Below are positions 1 through 7,673 of a DNA stretch of 64,000 bases, piece by piece. The DNA comes from Mucilaginibacter_A sp050955045 (GTDB lineage Bacteria; Bacteroidota; Bacteroidia; Sphingobacteriales; Sphingobacteriaceae). Numbering within the stretch: the first letter of the stretch is position 1; each line of letters opens with the position of its first letter. The position numbers and the translations under genes are program-made. The notes under the pieces were generated by a model. It saw only the letters and a list, made by a program, of their open reading frames with translations. It did no database searches and was not told where the DNA came from. The stretch is taken from positions 248,001 to 312,000 of the forward strand of contig JBPBQV010000001.1 in the NCBI GenBank assembly GCA_050955045.1. The letters run 5' to 3'.

Positions 1-30
1 TTGGATGGTTTCCAATTGAATAGTTTCCAT
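1..30 (-). CDS. Possible first codons of the gene after proB, perhaps proA (cut by window edge)
   Basis: An ATG at positions 30-28 on the minus strand opens a frame that runs ten codons (METIQLETIQ) to the window edge without a stop. It lies 81 bases downstream of the proB stop on the same strand. Glutamate-5-semialdehyde dehydrogenase (proA) commonly follows proB, so this may be its start, but ten residues carry no diagnostic motif. The identification rests on neighbourhood only. Confidence 0.3.
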   Translation of the reverse strand, partial: METIQLETIQ

Positions 31-111
31 TAGATTTTAATTATTGTACTTGTTAAACCGATTGGAAAGAGCGGAAATTAAATTCAAAATACTGTTTTTA
101 TCTGCTTAAAA

Positions 112-1146
112 TTACAGCAACACAATTTCATCTGCGTGTGCAACGGTTATTTTTTCTGTTTTTTGATTCAGGCTGATCTCATCTGAAGCTACACGCGCAC
201 GGGCAACAGCGATGGCATGGTTTTCTTCATCCAAAATCTCAAAAACCTCACCGTTTTCAAATCGCTCGATGATGTTTTGGATTCCTACGGCCAGCAAACT
301 TTTTCCATTTTGTAGAGCTTGTTGGGCGCCTGCATCAACCTGCAATCTTCCGGTAACCAAACTACCGCTGGCCAGCCATTTTTTGCGCGCCGGAATAGTG
401 CAACTTTGTGGTAAACAAAGCGTTCCGGTTTTTTCCTGAATCGCATTTAGGATGCCGTCTTCTGTTCGAATACCAAAAATCACAACTTTTATGCCCATTT
501 GTGTAGCCAATCGTGCGAAGGTTAGTTTAGAAACCATTCCACCTAAACCTAAAGCTGATTTTTCCTGATTGGCTAAAGACAAAGCATTTTTATCAATCAC
601 ATCAATCTGCGGAATCACCTTTCCATCAGCATCTAAAACACCGGGAACGGAAGTGCTGAAAAGTAAAAGTGAGGCGCCAAAACCAACTGCAATCAGCGTA
701 GCCAGTTCATCATTATCAGAAAACTTTAGTTCCAGATCGCTAACTACATCGTTTTCGTTAGCAACCGGAATAATGTTGTTCGCCCACAGTTCTTCGTAAG
801 TTTTTTTAAGCTGAAGGAATTGTTTCCGGTTAGAAAAATGCCTGCGCTCACACAAACTTTGAGCAATACTGATTTTATATGGATAAAAACAGTACGCATA
901 TTTCCCAAGCAATAATGGATTTCCAACTGCCGCAGCAGCTTTACGCTCGCTGATTGTTCCGCTATAATTTTTGATAAAATGCTTACCCGCGCCAACCGCA
1001 CCGGAAGAAACGATCACTACATTATATTGCGTGTGCAATTGCGCCACCTGACGGGCAATTTCTGCAATCACGCTTTCGTCCGGCTCGCCATTTTTTTGGG
1101 TGATGGAAGCCGTGCCGAATTTTAAAACGAGAATAGGTTTAGTCAA
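112..1146 (-). CDS. proB: Glutamate 5-kinase
   Basis: ATP-dependent phosphorylation of L-glutamate to glutamyl-5-phosphate, the first step of proline synthesis in the cytoplasm. The 344-residue product has an amino-acid-kinase fold: an N-terminal lysine-containing strand LVLKFGTASI (6-15), the loop VSSGAVGAGK (46-55), the signature NENDVVS with downstream FSDNDELATL (130-151), and a glycine loop GLGGMVSKL (200-208) where many homologues have GTGGM. The last ~90 residues fit the PUA-like domain found in many ProB proteins; the E. coli enzyme is 367 residues. The ATG start directly precedes the conserved strand. It is transcribed away from the other genes, with a possible proA start just downstream. 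Feedback inhibition by proline is typical of the family but cannot be judged here. Confidence 0.95.
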   Translation of the reverse strand: MTKPILVLKFGTASITQKNGEPDESVIAEIARQVAQLHTQYNVVIVSSGAVGAGKHFIKNYSGTISERKAAAAVGNPLLLGKYAYCFYPYKISIAQSLCERRHFSNRKQFLQLKKTYEELWANNIIPVANENDVVSDLELKFSDNDELATLIAVGFGASLLLFSTSVPGVLDADGKVIPQIDVIDKNALSLANQEKSALGLGGMVSKLTFARLATQMGIKVVIFGIRTEDGILNAIQEKTGTLCLPQSCTIPARKKWLASGSLVTGRLQVDAGAQQALQNGKSLLAVGIQNIIERFENGEVFEILDEENHAIAVARARVASDEISLNQKTEKITVAHADEIVLL

Positions 1147-1360
1147 AATTGGTTATTTAAGAAGCCAAAGCTATTAAAAGGCAGAAAAAATTAGACAATT
1201 TATACACAAAGGAAAGTTTTACAGGGAATTAATGCTGTTTACTTTTTAAATACAGACATTTTATCCTCAAAAACAAGTTTGTTAAAGCAAACATAAAATC
1301 CAATAATTACAGTTTAAATTTCGATTTTATAAAGCTGGATTAGTATGCGTAGATTGGAAC

Positions 1361-1654
1361 TTACTTTTTAATCAAAAATTCTGCGATTGCAATCATTGCT
1401 GCTAACTGGCCTATCCAGAAGATAAACATCCATTTAATAATTTCAGCTTTGTGATTAGCCATTTCTGTTCTCAGTTCACCCATTTCAAGCTTTAAATTAT
1501 TAATATCTTGTTTGGTTGCCAAAACATCTTTTTTAAGTTCAAATTGTCTCTCGATTTTAGTTTCAACGTATTCGGTTAAAGCTTTGGCTTGTTCGTCCCC
1601 AACTTTTTCCCGTAAAATTTGAAATAATTGTATTTCAGAAACTTCCATGTTCAA
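1361..1654 (-). CDS. Small coiled-coil protein with C-terminal membrane anchor (DUF1640/CCDC90-like)
   Basis: A 97-residue protein of unknown function. Residues ~5-30 resemble the start of the DUF1640/CCDC90 group (LREKVGDEQAKALTEYVETK). Residues ~35-70 form a heptad-like coiled coil (DVLATKQDINNLKLEMGELR). Residues ~72-92 form one hydrophobic segment (IIKWMFIFWIGQLAAMIAIA) followed by a Lys tail. Small proteins of this layout are common and mostly uncharacterised; eukaryotic relatives sit in the mitochondrial inner membrane. It lies 28 bases upstream of the tyrS stop on the same strand, so the two might share a transcript, but nothing ties it to tRNA charging. The start is the first ATG (MNMEVSE); the second ATG two codons later is equally possible. 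Confidence 0.75.
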   Translation of the reverse strand: MNMEVSEIQLFQILREKVGDEQAKALTEYVETKIERQFELKKDVLATKQDINNLKLEMGELRTEMANHKAEIIKWMFIFWIGQLAAMIAIAEFLIKK

Positions 1655-1682
1655 ACTTAACTATAATTACAGTTAATAACAA

Positions 1683-2963
1683 TTACTCCACAATCAGTAA
1701 AAAGTAGTTTTTCTTTCCTTTTTGCACTACTAAATACTTTTGACTAATCAAATTTTCTGCTGTAAAAACAGCATTCGGCGAAACTTTTATTTTGTTGATA
1801 GCTACGCCGCCGCCGGTTAGCATTTTTTTTGCTTCTCCTTTAGATGGAAAAACTTTTGCTTTTTCGGCGAGTAAATCGATAACCGAAACACCTTCTGCTA
1901 AATCAGATTTTTGTATGTTGAAATTTGGAACGCCTGTAAATAAAGCTTCGATTTCGGCATCATCCAGTTCATTCAAAAATTCTATGCCAATATTGCCAAA
2001 CAGAAATTCGGAAGATTTGATTGCCTTTTCATATTCAGCTTCACCATGCACTCGAATGGTAATATCTTTTGCCAGGTTTTTTTGCAGAACTCTTAAATGC
2101 GGAGCAGCATCGTGTTCGGTTTCCAAGGCTTCAATTTCATGCTGTTTTTGCAGGGTAAAAATCCGGATGTAAGTTTTCGCATCTTCATCGCCCACATTCA
2201 GCCAAAACTGGTAAAACTGGTAAGGCGAAGTTTTTGCCGGATCCAACCAAATATTGCCGCCTTCGGATTTACCAAACTTGCTGCCATCTGCTTTTTTGAT
2301 GAGCTGTGTAGTCAGGGCAAATGCTTCTCCCTGATCTTTTCTGCGGATAAGTTCCGTTCCGGTAACCATATTTCCCCATTGATCGGAGCCGCCCATTTGC
2401 AGCACGCAATTGCGGTTTTTCCACAAATAATAGAAATCGTAACCTTGAATGAGTTGGTATGAAAATTCTGTGAAGGACATGCCAGTTTCGCCTTCCAGCC
2501 GTTTTTTAACCGAATCTTTCGCCATCATGTAATTTACGGTGATGTGCTTTCCGGCATCGCGGATAAAATCCAGGAACGAAAAGTTTTTAAACCAGTCGTA
2601 ATTATTAACTACTTCGGCTTTATTATCTCCGGTTTCAAAATTCAGAAATTTTTCCAGCTGCTTTTGGATGCCGTTTAAATTATGCTGCAAAACCTCCGCA
2701 GATAATAAATTACGTTCCGCGGATTTGCCCGAAGGATCGCCAACCATACCTGTTGCGCCGCCAACCAGCACATAAGGTTTGTGGCCAGCCAGCTGAAAAT
2801 GAATCAGCGTCATGATTTGCGCCAGACTGCCAACATGTAGAGAATCAGCTGTTGGATCGAAACCAATGTAGGCGGAAACCATTCCGGCCTGCAGTTTTTC
2901 TTCTACTCCGGGCGTACTATCATGGAGCATTCCTCTCCAACGCAACTCTTCTAAAAAATTCAT
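1683..2963 (-). CDS. tyrS: Tyrosyl-tRNA synthetase
   Basis: Charges tRNA-Tyr with tyrosine (class Ic aminoacyl-tRNA synthetase, cytoplasmic). With the start at 2963 the protein is 426 residues, the usual bacterial length. The HIGH-type motif is SLHVGS (41-46) and the KMSKS-type motif is KFGKS (229-233). QMGGSDQWGN (189-198) is the tyrosine-binding signature, and an S4 RNA-binding domain occupies roughly 355-420. The open frame continues 28 codons upstream to 3047, but the family begins at MNFLEELRWRG. The extra codons consist partly of a copy of the interspersed repeat core, so 2963 is the preferred start. Confidence 0.96.
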   Translation of the reverse strand: MNFLEELRWRGMLHDSTPGVEEKLQAGMVSAYIGFDPTADSLHVGSLAQIMTLIHFQLAGHKPYVLVGGATGMVGDPSGKSAERNLLSAEVLQHNLNGIQKQLEKFLNFETGDNKAEVVNNYDWFKNFSFLDFIRDAGKHITVNYMMAKDSVKKRLEGETGMSFTEFSYQLIQGYDFYYLWKNRNCVLQMGGSDQWGNMVTGTELIRRKDQGEAFALTTQLIKKADGSKFGKSEGGNIWLDPAKTSPYQFYQFWLNVGDEDAKTYIRIFTLQKQHEIEALETEHDAAPHLRVLQKNLAKDITIRVHGEAEYEKAIKSSEFLFGNIGIEFLNELDDAEIEALFTGVPNFNIQKSDLAEGVSVIDLLAEKAKVFPSKGEAKKMLTGGGVAINKIKVSPNAVFTAENLISQKYLVVQKGKKNYFLLIVE

Positions 2964-3031
2964 AAACGTATTAACTTTAAAAGCGGCAAAGATAGCAGAA
3001 TCAAAGAAAAGTGGTTCTGCGGAGGAAGGGA

Positions 3032-3048
3032 ATGCTTCTTTTATCACC
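3032..3048 (-). repeat. Half-copy of the GATAAAAGAAGYAT element upstream of tyrS
   Basis: On the minus strand this reads GGTGATAAAAGAAGCAT, the same 17-base form seen between tonB and folC apart from C for T. It creates an in-frame ATG-ATA-AAA-GAA-GCA that mimics a tyrS N-terminus. The partner arm toward the acpH-like gene is degenerate (GGGTGAT near 3090). Confidence 0.6.
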
Positions 3049-3093
3049 TAAATTTTATGATTTCTTAAGTTGTGTTTTGTATATTTACGGGTG

Positions 3094-3759
3094 ATGAACT
3101 TTTTGTCGCATTTTTATTTTGACCGCAATTGCAACGATGCTTACCATGTTTTAGGTGCCGTTATGCCCGATTTATTGCGAAATGCAGATAAAACCGCGCA
3201 GATAAAACCCGAACGCTTGCCGCCGCAAAATGATGCCGCCATTTGCGCGTTAATTTCCGGCTGGAAAAAGCATTTGGAGATCGACCGGCATTTTCATTCT
3301 TCCAAATTTTTTAAATATCACGCGCATCAGCTTAAATTATTGCTTGCTCCTGCAATTGCCGGATCGGAAGTGAAACCATTTTTTCTGGGCCATATCGCGC
3401 TGGAATTGATTTTGGATAACCTGCTGCTAACTACTGATACTGTTTTTGCCGATGATTTTTATGATCACTTAAAAAATGCAGAAGAAGTTAAAATTGCTGC
3501 TTTTTTAAAGTTAAATTGCGTTGATCCGCAGAAATTCCTTCAGTTTTACAATCGTTTTATCAACGAAAAATATTTATATTCCTACACGCAGCTGGATAGC
3601 GTTGTACATGCGCTGAAAGGTGTTTGTTCGCGCATTTGGAAAAACCCGTTTACCAAAACCCAGGAAGTTGATGTAAATAAAGTAATTACAAATTACCGAC
3701 AAGCTTTATCTGCTGATTACAAGTCTGTTTTTGCAGAAATTGATACGCTGCTGGTTTAA
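3094..3759 (+). CDS. Acyl-carrier-protein phosphodiesterase family protein (AcpH-like)
   Basis: A 221-residue protein of the ACP phosphodiesterase family (PF04336). Characterised AcpH enzymes remove 4'-phosphopantetheine from acyl carrier protein in the cytoplasm; many homologues are untested. The start MNFLSHFYF is the typical family N-terminus (MNFLAH-type), so ATG 3094 is chosen over an upstream TTG at 3070. Conserved His and Asp positions are visible in MPDLLRN, RHFHSSKFFKYH and GHIALELILDN, spaced as expected for a metal-dependent all-helical HD-type hydrolase. It is divergent from tyrS and followed by rpsA. Family membership is firm; activity is inferred. Confidence 0.82.
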   Translation: MNFLSHFYFDRNCNDAYHVLGAVMPDLLRNADKTAQIKPERLPPQNDAAICALISGWKKHLEIDRHFHSSKFFKYHAHQLKLLLAPAIAGSEVKPFFLGHIALELILDNLLLTTDTVFADDFYDHLKNAEEVKIAAFLKLNCVDPQKFLQFYNRFINEKYLYSYTQLDSVVHALKGVCSRIWKNPFTKTQEVDVNKVITNYRQALSADYKSVFAEIDTLLV

Positions 3760-3837
3760 GCCTGATATTTTCAGGTCGTAATCTTCCTATTTTTTAAATA
3801 AATCTGTTCAAAATCAATTAAATAGCTAAAAAAAGCT

Positions 3838-3867
3838 TTTGCCATAAATTTTAATTTTTTATTTTTG
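3838..3867 (+). promoter_or_regulatory. rpsA promoter (Bacteroidota TTTG / TAnnTTTG type)
   Basis: TTTG at 3838-3841 and TATTTTTG at 3860-3867 are separated by 18 bases and match the -33/-7 consensus of the Bacteroidota primary sigma factor. The rpsA ATG is 39 bases downstream. A GGAGA at 3891-3895, 11 bases before the ATG, is an unusually good Shine-Dalgarno-like sequence for this phylum. Confidence 0.75.
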
Positions 3868-3906
3868 CAGCCCAATCTATTTTGGGAAAAGGAGATAAAT
3901 TATTTA

Positions 3907-5853
3907 ATGGCAAAAAAACAAGAAGCAGAAAAAGAATTACAAGCAAAACAAGCTGAACTTCAGGATGGCGATTCACGCTTCCAGGAGAAAGAAAACATTG
4001 AATCAGAAGCAGATTCGTCGCTGATCGAATCTATCAAATCAAACCTGACACAACCTGCCGGTGATTTTGATTGGGATGCTGATGAAAAAAAATTCGGTAA
4101 TTATTCTAACGAGGATCGCGAAAAAATGGAACATATGTACGATGGTACGTTTCATTCGATTACTAAAGGAGAAATTATCAGTGGTACAGTTGTTACCATC
4201 AACAGTAAAGATGTGGTATTAAACATTGGTTTTAAATCTGATGGTTTAGTTTCTGTATCTGAATTCCGCGATATGCCTGATTTGAAAAAAGGTGATTTAG
4301 TGGATGTTTATGTTGAATCTCAGGAAGACTTAAATGGCCAGTTGGTGCTTTCGCGCAAACGTGCCAAAACACAACGCTCTTGGGAACGCATTAATGAAGC
4401 ATTAGAGAAAGATGAAATCATTGAAGGTTATGTAAAAAGCAGAACCAAAGGTGGTTTAATTGTAGATATTATTGGTGTGGAAGCCTTTTTACCAGGCTCT
4501 CAGATTGATATTAAACCTATCCGCGACTACGATATTTACGTAGGCAAAACGATGGAGTTTAAGGTTGTTAAAATCAACCACGAATTTAAAAATGTTGTTG
4601 TTTCTCATAAAGTACTGATCGAAGATGATTTGGAAAACCAAAAAACTGAGATTGTTGCTAAATTAGAAAAAGGACAAATTTTAGAAGGAACCGTTAAAAA
4701 CATTACTGATTTCGGTGTATTTATCGATTTAGGTGGTGTTGATGGTTTATTGCATATTACCGATATTTCTTGGGGACGTATTGAGCATCCGCGCGAAGTT
4801 TTATCATTAGATCAAAAATTAAACGTTGTTGTTTTAGATTTTGATGATGAGAAAAAACGTATTGCTTTAGGTTTAAAACAATTAACACCTCATCCTTGGC
4901 AAAGCTTATCACAAGATATCCAAATTGGATCTGTTGTGAAAGGTAAAATTGTTACTGTTGCAGATTACGGTGCTTTCTTAGAAATTATTCCGGGAGTTGA
5001 AGGTTTGATCCATGTTTCAGAAATGTCATGGTCTCAAAACTTACGCAGCCCGCAAGAATTCTTGAAAGTTGGTGATGAAGTTGAAGCGCAAGTTTTAACT
5101 TTAGATCGCGACGATCGCAAAATGAGCTTAGGCATTAAACAATTAACGCCTGATCCTTGGCAACAAGCTGCAACCAGATATCCTGTTGGTAGCCAGCATA
5201 AAGCTGTTGTTAAAAACATGACTAACTTCGGTGTTTTTGTTGAACTGGAAGACGGTATTGATGGTTTGATTCACATTTCGGACTTGTCATGGTCTAAAAA
5301 AGTAAATCACCCTAACGAGTTTACTAAAGTTGGCGAAACATTAGACGTTGTAGTTTTAGAACTAGATGTTGATAACCGCAAATTGAGCTTAGGCCACAAA
5401 CAACTGGAAGAAAACCCTTGGGATACTTTTGAAACTATCTTTAATGTAGATTCTATTCATCAAGGAACTGTTTTAAAAGTAACTGATAAAGGTTCTCTTG
5501 TTGCTTTGCCTTATGGCGTGGAAGGTTTTGTACCAACAAAACATGCCATTAAAGAAGACGGACAAGCTTTAAAAGCAGAAGAAGTTGCTGAATTTAAAGT
5601 AATCGAATTTAACAAAGAGAACAAACGTATCGTAATATCTCATTCACGTATTTGGGAAGATGCCAGAGCAGAAGCCCGTATGGAAGAATTTGATAAACGT
5701 AAAAAAGAAGCAAAAGCTTCAACCGTTGCTGTTAAAAAAGTTAAAGATTCTGTTGAGAAATCAACTCTTGGTGATCTAAGTGTTTTAGCTCAGCTGAAAC
5801 AACAGATGGAAGGTGCAGAAAATGATGCACGTAACGCTGATAAATCAGAATAA
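3907..5853 (+). CDS. rpsA: 30S ribosomal protein S1
   Basis: S1 binds mRNA and brings it to the 30S subunit. The 648-residue product has six S1 OB-fold repeats; clear examples are GTVKNITDFGVFIDLGG, GKIVTVADYGAFLEI and VVKNMTNFGVFVELEDG. The first two repeats are the more divergent ribosome-binding type. The N-terminal ~70 residues form an acidic, Lys/Glu/Gln-rich extension and the C-terminus is a charged tail. The start MAKKQEAEKEL at 3907 is preferred over an upstream TTG at 3865 because it follows the promoter and the GGAGA. The gene stands alone, with its own promoter and an intrinsic terminator. Codon choice is biased to TTA/AAA/GAA, as expected for high expression. Confidence 0.96.
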   Translation: MAKKQEAEKELQAKQAELQDGDSRFQEKENIESEADSSLIESIKSNLTQPAGDFDWDADEKKFGNYSNEDREKMEHMYDGTFHSITKGEIISGTVVTINSKDVVLNIGFKSDGLVSVSEFRDMPDLKKGDLVDVYVESQEDLNGQLVLSRKRAKTQRSWERINEALEKDEIIEGYVKSRTKGGLIVDIIGVEAFLPGSQIDIKPIRDYDIYVGKTMEFKVVKINHEFKNVVVSHKVLIEDDLENQKTEIVAKLEKGQILEGTVKNITDFGVFIDLGGVDGLLHITDISWGRIEHPREVLSLDQKLNVVVLDFDDEKKRIALGLKQLTPHPWQSLSQDIQIGSVVKGKIVTVADYGAFLEIIPGVEGLIHVSEMSWSQNLRSPQEFLKVGDEVEAQVLTLDRDDRKMSLGIKQLTPDPWQQAATRYPVGSQHKAVVKNMTNFGVFVELEDGIDGLIHISDLSWSKKVNHPNEFTKVGETLDVVVLELDVDNRKLSLGHKQLEENPWDTFETIFNVDSIHQGTVLKVTDKGSLVALPYGVEGFVPTKHAIKEDGQALKAEEVAEFKVIEFNKENKRIVISHSRIWEDARAEARMEEFDKRKKEAKASTVAVKKVKDSVEKSTLGDLSVLAQLKQQMEGAENDARNADKSE

Positions 5854-5875
5854 TTAATTCTCCTTTTTAATATCA

Positions 5876-5907
5876 AAGCCTCTCCTTTTTCGGGAGAGGC
5901 TTTTTTT
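5876..5907 (+). terminator. Intrinsic terminator of rpsA
   Basis: AAGCCTCTCC (5876-5885) pairs with GGAGAGGCTT (5893-5902) around a 7-base loop and is followed by a run of T. It starts 22 bases after the rpsA stop. Confidence 0.9.
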
Positions 5908-5922
5908 ATGAACTAAAATTTG

Positions 5923-5991
5923 ATGCTTCTTTATATCAACAAAAAATCATGCTTGAATTTTAACACATTTTTATGCCAATAAAAACAGCAT
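5923..5991. repeat. Degenerate copy of the GATAAAAGAAGYAT palindromic element
   Basis: The left end ATGCTTCTTTATATC (5923-5937) and right end CCAATAAAAACAGCAT (5976-5991) resemble the inverted arms of the repeat family, with two or more mismatches each. It lies between the rpsA terminator and the pyrR promoter. Confidence 0.35.
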
Positions 5992-6032
5992 TCAGAAATA
6001 GAGAATCGGTTCTGTCATTTCAAATATTTTCC

Positions 6033-6040
6033 TACTTTTG
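6033..6040 (+). promoter_or_regulatory. pyrR -7 element
   Basis: TACTTTTG matches TAnnTTTG exactly and lies 17 bases before the pyrR ATG. The -33 box is weak. No PyrR-type attenuator hairpin is visible in the short leader. Confidence 0.55.
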
Positions 6041-6057
6041 CCCAAATCCATCCGGTA

Positions 6058-6600
6058 ATGCAAAACCTTACACTGCTCGACGGTCCGAAATTTCAGATTA
6101 CTATACAACGTCTCTGCCGGCAGTTAATCGAAAACCATAATGATTTTTCAGACTCTGTAATTTTAGGCATTCAGCCCCGCGGCCCTTTTTTAGCTAAACG
6201 TATTGCAGCAGAATTAAAACAAATTTTACCAGGAGCAACTATTTTCTCAGGTGATTTGGATATTACTTTTTTCAGAGATGATTTCCGCAGAAGGCAAAAT
6301 CTTTTGGTTCCAAATCAAACCAAAATTGATTTTATCATTGAAAACAAAAAAGTAATTCTGGTTGATGACGTATTATGGACAGGCCGGACAATTCGCGCCG
6401 CAATGGATGCGATGCTTGCTTTCGGCAGGCCGCAAAAAGTTGAATTACTAGTTCTGGTTGATCGCCGTTATTCGCGCCAAATACCTGTTGAGCCGGATTA
6501 TATTGGTATCCAGGTAGATTCTGTAGCTTCACAAAAAGTAATTGTAAGCTGGAAAGAAGCAGACGAAGAAGATAAAGTGGTTTTGTTATCAGAAAAATAA
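6058..6600 (+). CDS. pyrR: PyrR: pyrimidine regulator / uracil phosphoribosyltransferase
   Basis: A 180-residue type I phosphoribosyltransferase. PyrR proteins bind pyr mRNA in Gram-positives and many also convert uracil plus PRPP to UMP. The PRPP-binding signature VILVDDVLWTGRT is at 99-111, and IQPRGPFLAKRI (38-49) and GDLDITFFRDD (65-75) are characteristic PyrR segments. The length is normal. It is three bases upstream of pyrB, so the two form an operon for de novo pyrimidine synthesis. Since no attenuator is visible, an RNA-binding role in this organism is not supported by the sequence, and the enzyme activity may be the main function. Confidence 0.92.
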   Translation: MQNLTLLDGPKFQITIQRLCRQLIENHNDFSDSVILGIQPRGPFLAKRIAAELKQILPGATIFSGDLDITFFRDDFRRRQNLLVPNQTKIDFIIENKKVILVDDVLWTGRTIRAAMDAMLAFGRPQKVELLVLVDRRYSRQIPVEPDYIGIQVDSVASQKVIVSWKEADEEDKVVLLSEK

Positions 6601-6603
6601 ACA

Positions 6604-7539
6604 ATGGCCGACCAGCAAAAACTCAGCTCCCGACACCTTTTAGGTATTAAAGATCTCAACCGAAACGATATTGAATTAATTTTTGAAACGGCAACAAACT
6701 TCAAAGCTGTTTTAAACCGCCCGATTAAAAAAGTTCCTTCTCTGCGCGATGTAACGATTGCCAATATCTTCTTTGAAAATTCTACCCGCACGCGTTTATC
6801 TTTTGAACTGGCGCAAAAACGGCTTTCTGCGGATACCGTAAATTTTGCAGCCGCATCTTCCTCTGTTAGTAAAGGCGAAACGCTGATTGATACCGTAAAT
6901 AACATTTTGGCCATGAAAGTGGATATGGTTGTGATGCGCCATCCGTATGCTGGAGCTGGAATATTTTTATCCCGACATATTAAAGCGCAAATTGTTAATG
7001 CTGGTGATGGCGCGCACGAACATCCAACGCAAGCTTTGCTCGATGCTTTTTCTATCCGAGAAAAATATGGCGAAGTAAGCGGTAAAAAAGTGGTAATTGT
7101 GGGTGATATTATGCACTCGCGCGTGGCACTTTCTAATATTTTGTGTTTGAAACAATTAGGTGCAGAAGTGATGGTTTGCGGTCCGACTACTTTGATTCCG
7201 AAATATATTGGTTCACTGGGCGTGAAGGTGGAACACAATCTGCAAAAAGCTTTAAACTGGTGCGATGTGGCCAACATGTTGCGTATCCAACTAGAGCGGC
7301 AGGATATTAAATATTTCCCATCGCTACGGGAATATACGATGCTTTATGGTTTGAATAAAAAAATTCTGGATTCGCTGGATAAAGAAATTACGGTGATGCA
7401 TCCTGGCCCAATTAACCGCGGTGTAGAAATTACCAGCGACGTGGCTGACAGCAAGCAATCTATCATTCTGGATCAGGTTGAAAATGGTGTTGCAGTAAGA
7501 ATGGCGGTTTTGTATCTGCTGGCCGGACAAATGTCCTGA
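6604..7539 (+). CDS. pyrB: Aspartate carbamoyltransferase catalytic subunit
   Basis: Transfers the carbamoyl group from carbamoyl phosphate to aspartate, the committed step of pyrimidine synthesis in the cytoplasm. The 311-residue protein has the carbamoyl-phosphate loop STRTR (60-64) within FFENSTRTRLSFE, the motif HPTQALLD (140-147), VVIVGDIMHSRVA opening the aspartate domain, and the C-terminal HPGPINRGVEI. The length is usual for PyrB. The start follows the pyrR stop by three bases. No pyrI regulatory subunit is adjacent, so the trimer may act alone or the subunit is encoded elsewhere. Confidence 0.95.
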   Translation: MADQQKLSSRHLLGIKDLNRNDIELIFETATNFKAVLNRPIKKVPSLRDVTIANIFFENSTRTRLSFELAQKRLSADTVNFAAASSSVSKGETLIDTVNNILAMKVDMVVMRHPYAGAGIFLSRHIKAQIVNAGDGAHEHPTQALLDAFSIREKYGEVSGKKVVIVGDIMHSRVALSNILCLKQLGAEVMVCGPTTLIPKYIGSLGVKVEHNLQKALNWCDVANMLRIQLERQDIKYFPSLREYTMLYGLNKKILDSLDKEITVMHPGPINRGVEITSDVADSKQSIILDQVENGVAVRMAVLYLLAGQMS

Positions 7540-7673
7540 TCTTTTGTTTTTCCAACTATATATACCAGTTAACTTTGACTGGCGTTACACGTAAAGCTTC
7601 TACAGGTGCAAATTATTTACGCGGTTATTTCCGGTCAAGGTCTTAATTTAGCGCCGCCGTTACCCAAAAAACT

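Noticed and set aside
5992..6057. PyrR-type RNA attenuator before pyrR
   Set aside because: The leader is too short and no antiterminator/terminator pair or binding-loop consensus is visible.
6498..7277. 259-codon minus-strand frame opposite pyrR and pyrB
   Set aside because: A shadow of two confidently identified genes with no recognisable domain. The same applies to long antisense frames such as 8286-8780 and 9615-10175 opposite the TPR gene.
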